From Paenibacillus terrae (GTDB lineage Bacteria; Bacillota; Bacilli; Paenibacillales; Paenibacillaceae): a DNA stretch of 64,000 nt. The DNA is taken from positions 42,874 to 106,873 of the forward strand of contig NZ_JTHP01000011.1 in NCBI RefSeq assembly GCF_000943545.1, given 5' to 3'. The notes below the pieces were generated by a model, which was not told the DNA's origin, made no database searches, and worked only from the letters and a program-made list of their open reading frames with translations. This document shows positions 31,119-41,900 of the stretch, piece after piece. Position 1 is the stretch's first letter. Every line of letters begins with the position of its first letter. The position numbers and the translations under genes are program-made.

Positions 31119-32672
31119 ATGGCGGGAAAGGTATATTTAGTAGGCGCAGGACCTGGTGACGCAAGACTGATTACGGTCAAGGGCTGGGAATGCATTCAAC
31201 TGGGTGATGTTATTGTCTATGACAGACTGGCAAGCCCGCGCCTTTTGGGTTTGATGAAGCCGGGTGCCCAAAAAATATATGTCGGCAAGCTGCCGGATCG
31301 TCACACCATGAAGCAAGAGGAAATTAATCAGTTGCTGGTGGACTTGGCCTTGGAAGGAAAAACGGTTGTTCGGCTCAAAGGGGGAGACCCCACCATCTTT
31401 GGTCGGGTTGGAGAGGAAGCCGGGCTGCTGCGTAAACACGGTATTTCCTATGAAATCATACCCGGCATCACTTCAGCAATCAGCGTACCCGCCTATGCGG
31501 GCATTCCGGTTACACACCGGGATATGGCCTCATCGCTGTCTATCATTACGGGGCATGAAAGTCCGGACAAGCTCGACAAGAGTATTCATTGGGATAAAGT
31601 AACGAACGCAACGGGCACACTGATCTTTATGATGGGTGTGGCGAAGATCGGCTATATCAGTGAGCAGCTGATGAAACACGGCAAATCGCCAAGCACACCC
31701 GTTGCTTTAATCCGTTGGGGAACCCGGGCGGAGCAGGATACACTGGTGAGTACGCTGGCAGATATTGAGGCCAAGGTGAAAGCCGCGAATTTTCAGCCTC
31801 CCGCCGTTATCGTCGTCGGAGAAGTGGTTAATCAGCGTGAACAGTTAAAATGGGCTGAGGATATGCCTTTGTTTGGCAAGCGGATTTTGGTTACACGTGC
31901 GCGCGCCCAGGCCAGCAGTCTGGTTCATCGGATTGAGGAGCTCGGTGGAGAGCCTTATGAATTTCCCGTCATCCAGACGGTTGTCCCTACGGACGAGCCA
32001 ACGAAACGGCAAATTACTGAGGCGTTTGCACGATTGCCTGAATACGACTGGGTATTTTTTACCAGCGTTAACGGAGTGGAATACTTTTTCACTCATCTGA
32101 AGGAACAAGGCAAGGACGTTCGTTCGCTATTTAAGGCGCGTATTGCCGCAGTCGGACCGGCTACAGCGGCGGCACTTCGCACGCACGGAATTGAAGCGGA
32201 GCAGATTGAAGGCCCTTTTCAGGCAGAGGGCTTGCTCGAAGCGTTTGAGCAGGATTTGCAGGCAGGGCAGAACGTATTTCTGCCAAGAGGCGATCTCGCT
32301 CGGTCCTGGCTGCCGGAGAAGCTTAGAGAGCTGGGACTTGAGGTGACCGAGGCCGATTTGTATCAAACCGTGCTGGCGGCAAACGCACAGGATGATGAGC
32401 TACTCAAGCTGCTTGAGGAACGTGCCATCCATGCGATTACTTTTACTAGTTCCTCAACAGTAACCTTTTTTCTGGAAGCACTCAGGCAGATGGGAGTCGA
32501 AAATCCGCTGTCGCTGCTGGAGGGAGTGACGATCGCTGTGATTGGCCCTCTCACTGGAGAAACAGCGACCCAAGCGGGCCTGAACGTCAGCTTCATGGCG
32601 GAAAAGGCAACCATTGAAAGCCTGATCCAATCGCTATGTGACTGGAAACAATCAAGCGCTGTGACATCATAA
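31119..32672 (+). CDS. hemD: Fused uroporphyrinogen-III C-methyltransferase / uroporphyrinogen-III synthase (CobA-HemD)
   Basis: The 517-residue protein has two enzymes. Residues 1 to about 250 are the SAM-dependent methyltransferase ([48 protein letters not shown]), which makes precorrin-2. Residues from about 255 ([17 protein letters not shown]) are HemD, which closes hydroxymethylbilane to uroporphyrinogen III ([25 protein letters not shown]). The fusion therefore makes uroporphyrinogen III and can divert it toward sirohaem. B. subtilis has a stand-alone HemD; fusions occur in other Firmicutes. Confidence 0.94.
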   Translation: MAGKVYLVGAGPGDARLITVKGWECIQLGDVIVYDRLASPRLLGLMKPGAQKIYVGKLPDRHTMKQEEINQLLVDLALEGKTVVRLKGGDPTIFGRVGEEAGLLRKHGISYEIIPGITSAISVPAYAGIPVTHRDMASSLSIITGHESPDKLDKSIHWDKVTNATGTLIFMMGVAKIGYISEQLMKHGKSPSTPVALIRWGTRAEQDTLVSTLADIEAKVKAANFQPPAVIVVGEVVNQREQLKWAEDMPLFGKRILVTRARAQASSLVHRIEELGGEPYEFPVIQTVVPTDEPTKRQITEAFARLPEYDWVFFTSVNGVEYFFTHLKEQGKDVRSLFKARIAAVGPATAAALRTHGIEAEQIEGPFQAEGLLEAFEQDLQAGQNVFLPRGDLARSWLPEKLRELGLEVTEADLYQTVLAANAQDDELLKLLEERAIHAITFTSSSTVTFFLEALRQMGVENPLSLLEGVTIAVIGPLTGETATQAGLNVSFMAEKATIESLIQSLCDWKQSSAVTS

Positions 32673-32718
32673 TTATATTTTACCAATATGGATGTATAAA
32701 AACTGGAGGTTTGCAATC

Positions 32719-33717
32719 ATGAGTGTTCCTTTTACCAGACATCGGCGTTTGCGTCAATCCGCTGCTATCCGCAGTATGGTGCGTGAGACGGTATTGAATC
32801 CAGCTGATTTTATCCAGCCGATCTATGTAACATTCGGTACAGGAGTGAAGCGGGAAATCAGCTCCATGCCGGGTGTGTACCGATTTTCTCTGGATCAACT
32901 GGAAGAAGAATTGAAAGAAATTAGTGAGCTTGGCATTCCTGCCGTGCTCCTGTTTGGCATACCGGAGACGAAGGATAGCTTGGGGACTTCGGCTTTTGTG
33001 GACGATGGTATTGTTCAGGAAGCTACACGTCTGATCAAGTCGCGTTATCCCGAGCTGCTGGTTGTGGCTGACACTTGTTTGTGCGAGTTTACGGATCATG
33101 GGCACTGCGGCATGGTCCACATGCATGAGCATGATGGTGAGGTATGTGGTGAAGTGCTGAATGACGAATCTCTGGAGGTGCTGGTACGTACAGCCGTTTC
33201 CCAGGCGAGAGCGGGCGCTGATATTATCGCGCCATCCAATATGATGGACGGCTTTGTGCAGGCGATTCGACAAGGGCTGGATGAGGAAGGCTTTTCGCAT
33301 ATTCCGATTATGTCGTATTCCGTCAAATATGCGTCTGCTTTTTATGGTCCTTTCCGGGAAGCGGCAGATTCTGCACCGCAATTCGGTGACCGCAAATCCT
33401 ATCAGATGGACCCTGCCAATGCACGTGAAGCATTGCGAGAAGCAGAATCGGACGTGCTGGAAGGTGCGGATATGCTGATGGTGAAGCCATCCCTTTCCTA
33501 TCTGGACGTTATGCGTACAATTAAAGACCAGTTTGATCTGCCTATGGTGGCTTACAACGTCAGCGGTGAATACGCGATGGTCAAGGCGGCAGCTCTTCAA
33601 GGCTGGATTGATGAAAAAGCGATGGTGCTGGAGATTCTGACGAGCATGAAACGTGCGGGTGCGGACATGATTATTACCTACTCCGCCAAGGATGCGGCAA
33701 GATGGTTGAAGCAGTAA
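32719..33717 (+). CDS. hemB: Delta-aminolevulinic acid dehydratase (porphobilinogen synthase)
   Basis: The 332-residue enzyme condenses two aminolevulinates into porphobilinogen. The catalytic lysines are in [15 protein letters not shown] and [12 protein letters not shown]. The cysteine cluster [14 protein letters not shown] indicates a zinc-dependent type. ATG 32719 follows GGAGGTTTGC; the in-frame start at 32692 has no such site. 46 bp separates it from hemD. Confidence 0.97.
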   Translation: MSVPFTRHRRLRQSAAIRSMVRETVLNPADFIQPIYVTFGTGVKREISSMPGVYRFSLDQLEEELKEISELGIPAVLLFGIPETKDSLGTSAFVDDGIVQEATRLIKSRYPELLVVADTCLCEFTDHGHCGMVHMHEHDGEVCGEVLNDESLEVLVRTAVSQARAGADIIAPSNMMDGFVQAIRQGLDEEGFSHIPIMSYSVKYASAFYGPFREAADSAPQFGDRKSYQMDPANAREALREAESDVLEGADMLMVKPSLSYLDVMRTIKDQFDLPMVAYNVSGEYAMVKAAALQGWIDEKAMVLEILTSMKRAGADMIITYSAKDAARWLKQ

Positions 33718-33748
33718 GCGTATCTTTCAGAAGACAGGAGTGATCAGA

Positions 33749-35053
33749 ATGATCAACGAACAACGAACAGTGCGCGAAGATGCGCGCTCCAAAGTAGCCT
33801 TTGATGAGGCAAAGCAATATATTCCGGGTGGCGTAAACAGTCCGGTCCGGGCTTTTAAATCCGTCGGCATTACGCCCGTTTATATCGACCGTGGAGAAGG
33901 ATCGCGGGTATATGATATCGACGGTCAATCCTATATTGACTATGTTTGTTCATGGGGACCGCTCATTATGGGACATGCGCATCCTGAGGTCGTTAAGGCT
34001 CTACAGGCTGCAGTTGTCAAAGGAACCAGCTTCGGAGCGCCGACGTTGGCGGAAACCGAAATGGCGAAGCTCGTTTGTGAGCGTGTTCCTTCCATGGATA
34101 TCGTTCGTATGGTCAACTCGGGAACCGAGGCGACGATGAGCGCGATTCGACTTGCACGCGGATTTACGAGCCGCAGCAAAATTCTTAAATTTGAAGGCTC
34201 TTATCACGGTCATGCTGACAGCTTGCTGATTAAAGCAGGCTCTGGTGTTGCTACACTGGGTCTGCCCGATAGTCCAGGTGTACCCGAAGCCGTGGCCACA
34301 CATACGATCACCGTTCCTTATAATGATTTGGCTTCGGTGAAACTGGCCTTTGAAAAATTTGGCGAGGAAATTGCCGCCATTATTGTCGAGCCGGTAGCCG
34401 GGAATATGGGAGTCGTACCGCCACAATCCGGATTTTTGGAAGGACTGCGCGAAGTGACCCGGCAGTATGGAAGCCTGCTGATTTTTGATGAAGTTATGAC
34501 CGGATTTCGGGTAGGACTTCATTCAGCTCAAGGTCGCTTTGGTGTGACCCCGGACCTCACATGCCTGGGCAAAGTTATTGGTGGTGGACTGCCTGTCGGT
34601 GCTTATGGTGGACGTCGCAATATTATGGAGCAGATTGCACCATCGGGGCCAATCTATCAGGCGGGTACGCTTAGCGGAAATCCGCTGGCTATGGCAGCAG
34701 GCTATTCGACGCTTAAATTGCTGACGCCAGAAGTATATGATCGGTTGGAAGAGCGGGCAGCACGGCTTCAGGCCGGATTCGAACGTAATGCACGTGAGCT
34801 GGGCATACCTGTCACGATCAACCGTGTAGGTTCCATGGTTTGTCCATTTTTCACGGAAGAGAAGGTTGTCAATTTTGATACCGCCAAAACAAGTAATCAG
34901 GACCATTTCCGTCGTTACTTTACCGAATTGGTGAACGAGGGAGTTAGTGTGGCGCCATCCCAATTTGAGGGCATGTTTGTATCGGGCGTGCATACGGTGG
35001 AGGATATTGATGCTACCATTGAAACGAACTATCGCGCGCTCAAACGTCTATGA
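33749..35053 (+). CDS. hemL: Glutamate-1-semialdehyde 2,1-aminomutase
   Basis: The 434-residue PLP enzyme converts glutamate-1-semialdehyde to 5-aminolevulinate. The PLP lysine is Lys275 in [16 protein letters not shown], and [11 protein letters not shown] is the aspartate motif. ATG 33749 follows CAGGAG. Its stop overlaps the start of the pseudouridine synthase gene by 4 nt. Confidence 0.97.
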   Translation: MINEQRTVREDARSKVAFDEAKQYIPGGVNSPVRAFKSVGITPVYIDRGEGSRVYDIDGQSYIDYVCSWGPLIMGHAHPEVVKALQAAVVKGTSFGAPTLAETEMAKLVCERVPSMDIVRMVNSGTEATMSAIRLARGFTSRSKILKFEGSYHGHADSLLIKAGSGVATLGLPDSPGVPEAVATHTITVPYNDLASVKLAFEKFGEEIAAIIVEPVAGNMGVVPPQSGFLEGLREVTRQYGSLLIFDEVMTGFRVGLHSAQGRFGVTPDLTCLGKVIGGGLPVGAYGGRRNIMEQIAPSGPIYQAGTLSGNPLAMAAGYSTLKLLTPEVYDRLEERAARLQAGFERNARELGIPVTINRVGSMVCPFFTEEKVVNFDTAKTSNQDHFRRYFTELVNEGVSVAPSQFEGMFVSGVHTVEDIDATIETNYRALKRL

Positions 35054-35961
35054 GCTGGCAAGGCGGCTGGAAAAGACGGGGACCGTGGCTGGAAGTCACA
35101 CCGGGACGGGAAATCACAGAGGGGGAACATCGCACCGATGCTGTAGATCACTGGTTGCTGAACCGTTTGGAGCTACCGGACAAGCTGTGGCGCAGACTGC
35201 GACACGAAAAGCAGATTGAACTTGCGGGGGACCGGCTGCGGCTGGCCCTTTTTCCCGTTACGAACCTTGGTGTGACCCCTCGCTGGTACGATTTAAAGGT
35301 GCTGTATGAGGATGATTTTTGCCTGGTCGCACACAAACCGGCGGGTATGGCGGTACATCCGGACGGAGCTGTTAAAGAGGGTCCACTGACGTTGGATCAT
35401 GCGGTCGCATCGTATTATGAGATGAATGGCATCCATGCAGCAGTACGGCATGTGCATCGCCTGGATACGGATACGACAGGCCCGGTGCTGTATGCCAAAA
35501 ATGAATTCGCGTTGCTCAAGCTGGACGAGCAGATGCGGGCCAAGGATATCGGTCGCCGTTATGTGGCTTTGGTACGGGGTGAAGTCCCTTCATCACTGCG
35601 GACGCTGGATTGGCCGATTGGCAAGGACAGGCATCACAAGCAGCGTCGCCGTGTTTCTCCGACCGGACAGAGCGCGGTTACCCATGTGGAACTTGGTGAA
35701 GTGTGGGGGAGCGGTCAAAAGGCGGTTAGCCTCGTATATTTAACACTGGAAACAGGCCGAACGCACCAGATTCGGGTTCATCTTAGCCATGCGGGCTATC
35801 CGTTATTGGGGGATGTATTATACGGGGGACGGGCTGCTGATTTTGGCAGGCAGGCGCTGCACGGAGAGCGTCTTATCTTCCGTCATCCGCTGAGCGGTGA
35901 AACGATTACTGTGGAAGATGCTCGGCCGGATGATTTTCAAAAGCTGCATCAACAGCTATAA
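35050..35961 (+). CDS. RluA/RluD-family pseudouridine synthase
   Basis: The 303-residue protein is an RNA pseudouridine synthase. The catalytic aspartate motif is [16 protein letters not shown], with [11 protein letters not shown] before it and [22 protein letters not shown] after it. The N-terminal 90 residues are basic and resemble the usual RNA-binding extension. Target uridines cannot be inferred. ATGA overlap with hemL indicates translational coupling, though no link to haem is evident. Confidence 0.92.
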   Translation: MSWQGGWKRRGPWLEVTPGREITEGEHRTDAVDHWLLNRLELPDKLWRRLRHEKQIELAGDRLRLALFPVTNLGVTPRWYDLKVLYEDDFCLVAHKPAGMAVHPDGAVKEGPLTLDHAVASYYEMNGIHAAVRHVHRLDTDTTGPVLYAKNEFALLKLDEQMRAKDIGRRYVALVRGEVPSSLRTLDWPIGKDRHHKQRRRVSPTGQSAVTHVELGEVWGSGQKAVSLVYLTLETGRTHQIRVHLSHAGYPLLGDVLYGGRAADFGRQALHGERLIFRHPLSGETITVEDARPDDFQKLHQQL

Positions 35962-36086
35962 AAGATGGCATGCCTTCTATTTTGGCGCATATACTTGAAC
36001 CTAGAAACGGTTTGCAATATGGAGTTTCCGTGCGCCTGACAGGAGTCAGAGGATGTGCGGAGGCTGCCCAAAGGAGGATGCCATCC

Positions 36087-37409
36087 TTGAACAAACAACA
36101 GAATGATCAGCCGCAAGGCTTGCGTTTTGATATTTATGAACGCATTCATTTGACGGAGGAAGCTGCCGGGATTGCTGAGTTGGAGGAAATTGAGCTTCTG
36201 CCACGCATTCAGGTTGTAACCCACGGCGACCATGCCGCTTTGCGAGGGCATTTGCTGCTGGAGGGCGTGTACCGCACACCTGAACAGGTAACGAACGAGC
36301 TTCATCATTTGATCCCTGTGGAAATTACGATTCCACTGAATCGGGTAGGAAGACTGGAAGACATTTCAGTTGAGATTGAGAATTTTGATGTGGACCTGCT
36401 ATCATTACGTAGTCTGAATATTACAGGTGTTCTCTCCCTGCACGGGGTGGAAAGCTCCCATGCAGAGGAGACAGCGGTTTGGCTGGATGAGGAATTTACG
36501 GTGGTGCACGCACCTGAACATCCCGCTCGCCCCTTTTCCGCGAATGCAGAGCAGCGTCAGGAAGAAACTTATGCCACCCAGGATTCTGTATCCGATCATA
36601 CGACGGAGTCTGAATCTTCATACAGGGTGCCAGCTCAGCAGGAGTACGCTTCCTGGGAACATCCATCACAGGAGTATGGGGAGCAGAAGTCATCACCGGA
36701 ACACCAAGGTTATGAGCCTGCTGTAGACCCGAACCGGATCTATGAGCCTTGGACGGGTAAAGCTGTTGAAGACAGCACTTCCGAGGTAAAGCATGAGCAT
36801 GAGACACCAGAAGTATGGGGATTTCAGCAAGAGGAAGCATGGACGGGAAGTGACCCGAAAATATCCTCCACCACTCCCGATGTGGTCTATGATCCTTTGC
36901 TGGCTGAACCGCATCATGCTACGGAGTCGGAGATCTATCTGGAGCCGCAGCTGGAAGCAGGTCAGGTGGATGATTTTAGACGTGAGACATTAGAGCAGGT
37001 GGACGCTGTGTCCCATGACATTGTTGCAGACGATAAACCGGAGATGCGCGTGGCGCTGAACAGCAAAAAGGACGAAAAAGCAGACGAGCCGGACCCAGTG
37101 GTCTACTCATCATTGCTACAATCCAGTCGTTCGGTGAAGGAAGCGGAATACCAGCAGCAACTGGAGCAAGAACCGCAGGCGCAGGCGCAGAAAGCCCAAG
37201 AAGAGCGTGAAGATGCCAAATGGAAAAACCTTTTTTTTCATACACAGGATGAAACGCCGTTCCGCAAAGTCCGATTATGCATCGTTCAGCGTGAAGATAC
37301 ACTGGAAACGATTGCTGATCGCTATCAACTCAGCACACGGGAGCTTCAACTGTATAACAAGCTGGCAGAGCATCATGTAGAAGAAGGGCAGGTATTGTAC
37401 ATCCCTTAA
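36087..37409 (+). CDS. spoVID: Spore coat/cortex assembly protein SpoVID-like, LysM C-terminus
   Basis: The 440-residue protein has an N-terminal SpoVID-type domain (LRFDIYERIHL, RIQVVTHGDHAALRGHLLLEGVY), a long acidic and polar middle (about residues 170-370), and a C-terminal LysM domain (about 396-440, CIVQREDTLETIADRYQLSTRELQLYN). SpoVID localises the spore coat and engages the cortex. In B. subtilis spoVID also follows hemL. I prefer TTG 36087 because AAAGGAGG lies 9 nt upstream; ATG 36078 directly abuts that site. YsxE, its B. subtilis neighbour, is missing. Confidence 0.85.
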   Translation: MNKQQNDQPQGLRFDIYERIHLTEEAAGIAELEEIELLPRIQVVTHGDHAALRGHLLLEGVYRTPEQVTNELHHLIPVEITIPLNRVGRLEDISVEIENFDVDLLSLRSLNITGVLSLHGVESSHAEETAVWLDEEFTVVHAPEHPARPFSANAEQRQEETYATQDSVSDHTTESESSYRVPAQQEYASWEHPSQEYGEQKSSPEHQGYEPAVDPNRIYEPWTGKAVEDSTSEVKHEHETPEVWGFQQEEAWTGSDPKISSTTPDVVYDPLLAEPHHATESEIYLEPQLEAGQVDDFRRETLEQVDAVSHDIVADDKPEMRVALNSKKDEKADEPDPVVYSSLLQSSRSVKEAEYQQQLEQEPQAQAQKAQEEREDAKWKNLFFHTQDETPFRKVRLCIVQREDTLETIADRYQLSTRELQLYNKLAEHHVEEGQVLYIP

Positions 37410-37438
37410 TTCGGCCATTGGAAAATGAGCAACGGGTG

Positions 37439-37467
37439 TTGACTATAGTCAATGGGAAATGTATGAT
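37439..37467 (+). promoter_or_regulatory. SigA-like promoter of valS
   Basis: TTGACT (37439-37444) and TATGAT (37462-37467) with a 17-bp spacer precede the T-box leader. Confidence 0.6.
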
Positions 37468-37479
37468 GTGGTATAGCTA

Positions 37480-37785
37480 TTGAAAGACTGAGATCGGGAA
37501 GAGTAGGCAGCAAGCCCTTCAGAGAGTGGAATTGCAGCGCTGTGAGGTTCCGCAGGAAGCTACTGGCCGAAGTCACCCGGGAGTCGCCTGTTCGAACGGT
37601 CCCTCATTTAATCCCAACGGAAGGTACGAGGTTCACGGTAGAATAAGGCCGGTCCGCAGCCGTTATCTGCATAAGTGTCACACCATGTGTAATGGATCAG
37701 TGGATACATACACTAGGGGTGAAACAAAGGTGGTACCGCGAGAGAACAGCCTTTCGTCCTTTGAGGATGAAGGGCTTTTTTTATT
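37480..37785 (+). promoter_or_regulatory. T-box leader of valS
   Basis: This gap between spoVID and valS holds a tRNA-sensing T-box. The T-box core AAAGGTGGTACCGCG is at 37726-37740. A terminator with stem and T-run follows at 37748-37783. The likely specifier triplet is GTC (valine) at 37572-37574 within CCGAAGTCACC, matching the downstream gene. Uncharged tRNA-Val should stabilise the antiterminator and switch on valS. Confidence 0.93.
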
Positions 37786-37817
37786 TGCCAATTGAAAAAT
37801 CATGGAGGTATCCTGAT

Positions 37818-40484
37818 ATGTCAGAACAAGACAACAAGACAACCTTGGAAATGCCGACAACGTACGATCCAAAATCAGCCGAGAAAAAATGGTACAAAAC
37901 GTGGATGGAGAAGGGGTATTTCCGCGCTGGGCGACTTCCAGAGGCAGAGCCTTTTACAATCGTTATTCCACCACCGAATGTTACAGGCATGCTGCACATT
38001 GGACATGCTCTTGATTTTACTTTGCAGGACATTATTATCCGCACCAAGCGGATGCAGGGCTATGACGCATTGTGGCTGCCAGGGGCAGACCATGCGGGCA
38101 TTGCCACCCAGACGAAGGTAGAGCAGAAGCTGCGTGAGGAAGGCTTGACGCGCTACGATCTGGGACGCGAGAAATTTTTGGAGAAGGTTTGGGAATGGAA
38201 GGATCTCTACCTGGACAACATTCATAATCAATGGGAAAAAATGGGATTCTCTCTCGATTATTCGCGTGAGCGTTTTACGCTGGATGACGGGTTGTCTCAA
38301 GCCGTTCGCGAAGTATTTGTCAAGTTGTACAAGAAGGGCCTGATTTATCGCGGTAAACGCATCATTAACTGGGATCCTGCTGCACGTACGGCTTTGTCAG
38401 ATATTGAAGTGGAATACAAAGAGGTAAACGGAAATCTGTATCACCTGCAATATCCGCTTCAAGATGGCAGTGGGTTTATCACTGTAGCCACCACGCGTCC
38501 TGAAACCATGCTGGGCGATACAGCGGTAGCCGTACATCCTGAGGATGAACGTTACAAGCATATGATCGGCAAAACACTCGTACTTCCGATTATCGGACGG
38601 GAAATTCCGGTTATTGCGGACGACTACGTAGAAAAAGACTTCGGTAGCGGTGCGGTTAAAATTACACCTGCTCACGATCCGAATGACTTTGAAATGGGCC
38701 AACGTCACCAGTTGCCACAGATTACTGTTATGGACGAAACAGGTACGATGAACGCCGAAGCAGGCAAATATCAGGGCCTTGACCGCAGTGATTGCCGCAA
38801 GCAAATCGTCGCTGATCTGAAAGAGCAGGGTGTGCTGATCCGTATAGAGGAGCATGTGCATCAGGTGGGCCACAGCGAACGTACAGGTGCGGTTGTAGAG
38901 CCTTATCTGTCTACACAATGGTTCGTGGAAATGAAGCCTCTGGCAGCCAAAGCGATTGAAGTGCAGAAGGCTGGCAATGGCGTAAACTTTGTCCCGGATC
39001 GCTTTGAGCGTACTTATCTGCACTGGATTGAAAATGTGCGTGACTGGTGTATTTCCCGTCAATTGTGGTGGGGACATCGTATTCCGGCTTGGTACGATGA
39101 AGAAACCGGTGAGGTTATTGTATCGGTGGAGGACCCTACAACCTTGCCTGAATATGCTGGCAGAAAGCTGAAACAGGATGAGGATGTGCTGGATACATGG
39201 TTCAGCTCTGCCCTGTGGCCGTTTTCGACACTGGGCTGGCCTGAGCAGACTGAGGATCTCCAACGCTACTACCCGACCAATGTCTTGGTTACAGGCTATG
39301 ACATTATTTATTTCTGGGTGTCGCGGATGATTTTTACAGCCCTGGAGTTCACAGAGGAAATTCCGTTCAAGGATGTGTTGATGCACGGACTGGTTCGTGA
39401 TGCGGATGGAAAGAAAATGTCCAAATCCCTCGGAAATGGTGTAGATCCGCTCGACGTAATCGACAAATACGGTACGGACGCCATGCGTTACATGGTTTCT
39501 ACAGGCAGCACGCCTGGACAGGACCTTCGTTTCCGTTGGGAACGGGTAGAGCAGGCTCGTAACTTTGCCAATAAAATCTGGAATGCGTCACGCTTTGCGC
39601 TGATGAATCTGGAAGGGGTCACTGCGGCGGATATCGACATTACCGGTGATTTGAGCACAGCGGATCGCTGGATCCTTCACCGTTTGAACGAAACTTCACG
39701 CGATATCACGCGTCTAATAGATGCTTATGAATTTGGCGAGACAGGCCGCCTTCTGTATAACTTTATTTGGGATGACTTGTGCGACTGGTACATCGAGTTT
39801 GCGAAGCTTTCCCTGTATGGCGAGAACGCAGAGGCGAAAAAGAAAACACAGTCCGTACTGGCGTATGTGCTGGATCGGACACTACGCATGATTCATCCGT
39901 TCATGCCGTTTATCTCCGAGGAAATATGGCAGCATCTTCCGCATGAAGGCGAAACGATTACACTGGCCGCTTGGCCTGTTTACGATTCGGCTTTCGAGGA
40001 CAAGGATGCGGTAGCTGAAATGAATTTGCTGATCGACGTGATTCGCGCAGTGCGGAATATCCGTTCTGAAGTGAACGTACCGATGAGTAAAAAGATCGAA
40101 TTGCTCGTAAAACCCGGCGATCAAGCCGTTCTCGATATCATTAACCGCAATGGGGAATATGTACGTCGATTCTGTAATACGTCTGAATTCGACACGGGAT
40201 TGGAACTGTCTGTTCCAGATAAAGCCATGACTTCTGTAGTCAGCGGAGCAGAGTTGTACCTGCCGTTAGCCGGCCTGCTTGATATTGCCCAGGAAATTAG
40301 CAGACTCGAAAAAGAGCTTCAGCATTTGAACAGTGAAGTGGAGCGCGTGGAGAAAAAGCTGTCCAACCAAGGCTTCGTGGCGAAGGCACCAGCCAAAGTC
40401 ATCGAGGAAGAGAAGGCCAAGCAAGCCGATTATTCGGACAAGCGCACCAAAGTTATCGCACGGATTGAAGAACTCAAGGGATAA
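37818..40484 (+). CDS. valS: Valyl-tRNA synthetase
   Basis: The 888-residue class I synthetase charges tRNA-Val. The HIGH motif is in [16 protein letters not shown] and the KMSKS motif in [13 protein letters not shown]. The editing domain ([17 protein letters not shown]) is intact and clears mischarged threonine. The C-terminal coiled coil typical of ValRS spans about the last 65 residues. ATG 37818 follows GGAGGTATCC, after the T-box terminator. Confidence 0.98.
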   Translation: MSEQDNKTTLEMPTTYDPKSAEKKWYKTWMEKGYFRAGRLPEAEPFTIVIPPPNVTGMLHIGHALDFTLQDIIIRTKRMQGYDALWLPGADHAGIATQTKVEQKLREEGLTRYDLGREKFLEKVWEWKDLYLDNIHNQWEKMGFSLDYSRERFTLDDGLSQAVREVFVKLYKKGLIYRGKRIINWDPAARTALSDIEVEYKEVNGNLYHLQYPLQDGSGFITVATTRPETMLGDTAVAVHPEDERYKHMIGKTLVLPIIGREIPVIADDYVEKDFGSGAVKITPAHDPNDFEMGQRHQLPQITVMDETGTMNAEAGKYQGLDRSDCRKQIVADLKEQGVLIRIEEHVHQVGHSERTGAVVEPYLSTQWFVEMKPLAAKAIEVQKAGNGVNFVPDRFERTYLHWIENVRDWCISRQLWWGHRIPAWYDEETGEVIVSVEDPTTLPEYAGRKLKQDEDVLDTWFSSALWPFSTLGWPEQTEDLQRYYPTNVLVTGYDIIYFWVSRMIFTALEFTEEIPFKDVLMHGLVRDADGKKMSKSLGNGVDPLDVIDKYGTDAMRYMVSTGSTPGQDLRFRWERVEQARNFANKIWNASRFALMNLEGVTAADIDITGDLSTADRWILHRLNETSRDITRLIDAYEFGETGRLLYNFIWDDLCDWYIEFAKLSLYGENAEAKKKTQSVLAYVLDRTLRMIHPFMPFISEEIWQHLPHEGETITLAAWPVYDSAFEDKDAVAEMNLLIDVIRAVRNIRSEVNVPMSKKIELLVKPGDQAVLDIINRNGEYVRRFCNTSEFDTGLELSVPDKAMTSVVSGAELYLPLAGLLDIAQEISRLEKELQHLNSEVERVEKKLSNQGFVAKAPAKVIEEEKAKQADYSDKRTKVIARIEELKG

Positions 40485-40520
40485 TTCCACTAACTATAAA
40501 ATGACCTGAAGGTGAAGAGG

Positions 40521-41897
40521 ATGTCAGATACAATCAGGGGCGGGGGAGCGGCTCCTTTACAAAGCTATGATGAAGCAGTGGAATGGATTAATGGTTTGAT
40601 TCCGTTCGGAATCAGACCCGGACTGGAACGGATTGAGCAGTTAATGAGCATGTTGGGTGATCCGCAACGGCATCTTAAATTTGTGCATATTGCGGGAACC
40701 AATGGCAAGGGCTCAACCTGTGCTTTCTTAACCTCTGTTCTGCTGAAATGCGGTTATGATGTGGGAACCTTTACGTCTCCGTATATCACCCGGTTTACGA
40801 ACCGATTCCAATTCAACGGGACGGATATTCCCGATGATACACTGGTCTTACTTGCCAATCGTTTGTATCCGTTGGTCAAGGAAATCGCGGCCAGTGATTT
40901 GGGATCACCCACGATGTTTGAGGTATCAACAGCGTTGGCTATTTTATATTATGCAACGGTGACTTTTCCAGATGTTGTGGTATGGGAGACGGGCCTCGGG
41001 GGAAGGATGGATGTAACTAATATCGTGAGTCCTATCGTCTCGGTCATTACGAATGTAGGCTTTGACCATACGGATATTTTAGGGGATACACTCGAACAGA
41101 TTGCAGGCGAAAAGGCTGGAATTATCAAGCCAGGCGTACCTGTTGTTAGCTGTGTATCTCAGCCAGAGGCTATTCAGGTTATACGGGAAACGGCGGCAAT
41201 GCAGGGAGCTACCTTGTATCTAGCAGGAGAACAGTTTACGTATGAACGGCTGAATGGGGACGAAACAGGACAGACTTTTTCGTTTGCGGGACCCTTCCGA
41301 CACATGGAAATCGGCATCACGTTGTTAGGCGAGCATCAATGTGCTAATGCGGCAGGAGCTTTGATGACGCTTGAGGTGCTTCGTCAGTATATGGCTTTTG
41401 TGCTGGATGACGCTGAACTACTGGAGGGCTTTAGAGAAGCAGCCTGGGCAGGTCGTCTGGAACAGGTCAGCAGTTCGCCGCAAATTGTTATTGACGGTGC
41501 TCATAATCCAGAAGGGGCGCAGACGCTGGCAAAGAGTCTTCCCCAACTGTATTCGTACCGAAAAATGGTTTTAATGATGGGTATGCTGTCAAACAAGCAT
41601 CATGAAGCATACTTGCAGCATATACTGCCACTAGTGGATACGCTTATCCTGACCGAGCCCGATTTCCGCCGCAAAATGAATGCCGCTGAACTGGCTCATC
41701 TCGTGGAGAAGCTGCGGCCGTCCTATGCCAAAACGGATTTGAAAATTATTGTAGAAGGTGACTGGAAAAAGGCTCTTCGCTTGCTTCAGTCACATACGGA
41801 AGCGGAGGATCTGGGGGTGGTGTCCGGAACACTGTATCTCATTGCGGATGTACGGGCTACCCTTATGTATCAAACCGATTCGGAAAAAGGTTGGTGA
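40521..41897 (+). CDS. folC: Folylpolyglutamate synthase / dihydrofolate synthase
   Basis: The 458-residue Mur-ligase-fold enzyme adds glutamates to folates. The P-loop is HIAGTNGKGSTCAFL, followed by GTFTSPYITRFTNRFQ. VVWETGLGGRMDVTN and VIDGAHNPEGAQTLAKSL are family signatures. ATG 40521 fits the AAGGTGA site; GTG 40512 is an alternative. It follows valS as in B. subtilis; murC starts 3 bp after its stop. Confidence 0.95.
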   Translation: MSDTIRGGGAAPLQSYDEAVEWINGLIPFGIRPGLERIEQLMSMLGDPQRHLKFVHIAGTNGKGSTCAFLTSVLLKCGYDVGTFTSPYITRFTNRFQFNGTDIPDDTLVLLANRLYPLVKEIAASDLGSPTMFEVSTALAILYYATVTFPDVVVWETGLGGRMDVTNIVSPIVSVITNVGFDHTDILGDTLEQIAGEKAGIIKPGVPVVSCVSQPEAIQVIRETAAMQGATLYLAGEQFTYERLNGDETGQTFSFAGPFRHMEIGITLLGEHQCANAAGALMTLEVLRQYMAFVLDDAELLEGFREAAWAGRLEQVSSSPQIVIDGAHNPEGAQTLAKSLPQLYSYRKMVLMMGMLSNKHHEAYLQHILPLVDTLILTEPDFRRKMNAAELAHLVEKLRPSYAKTDLKIIVEGDWKKALRLLQSHTEAEDLGVVSGTLYLIADVRATLMYQTDSEKGW

Positions 41898-41900
41898 AAT

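Noticed and set aside
38397..39386. 329-residue minus-strand frame inside valS
   Set aside because: Antisense shadow of a conserved synthetase.
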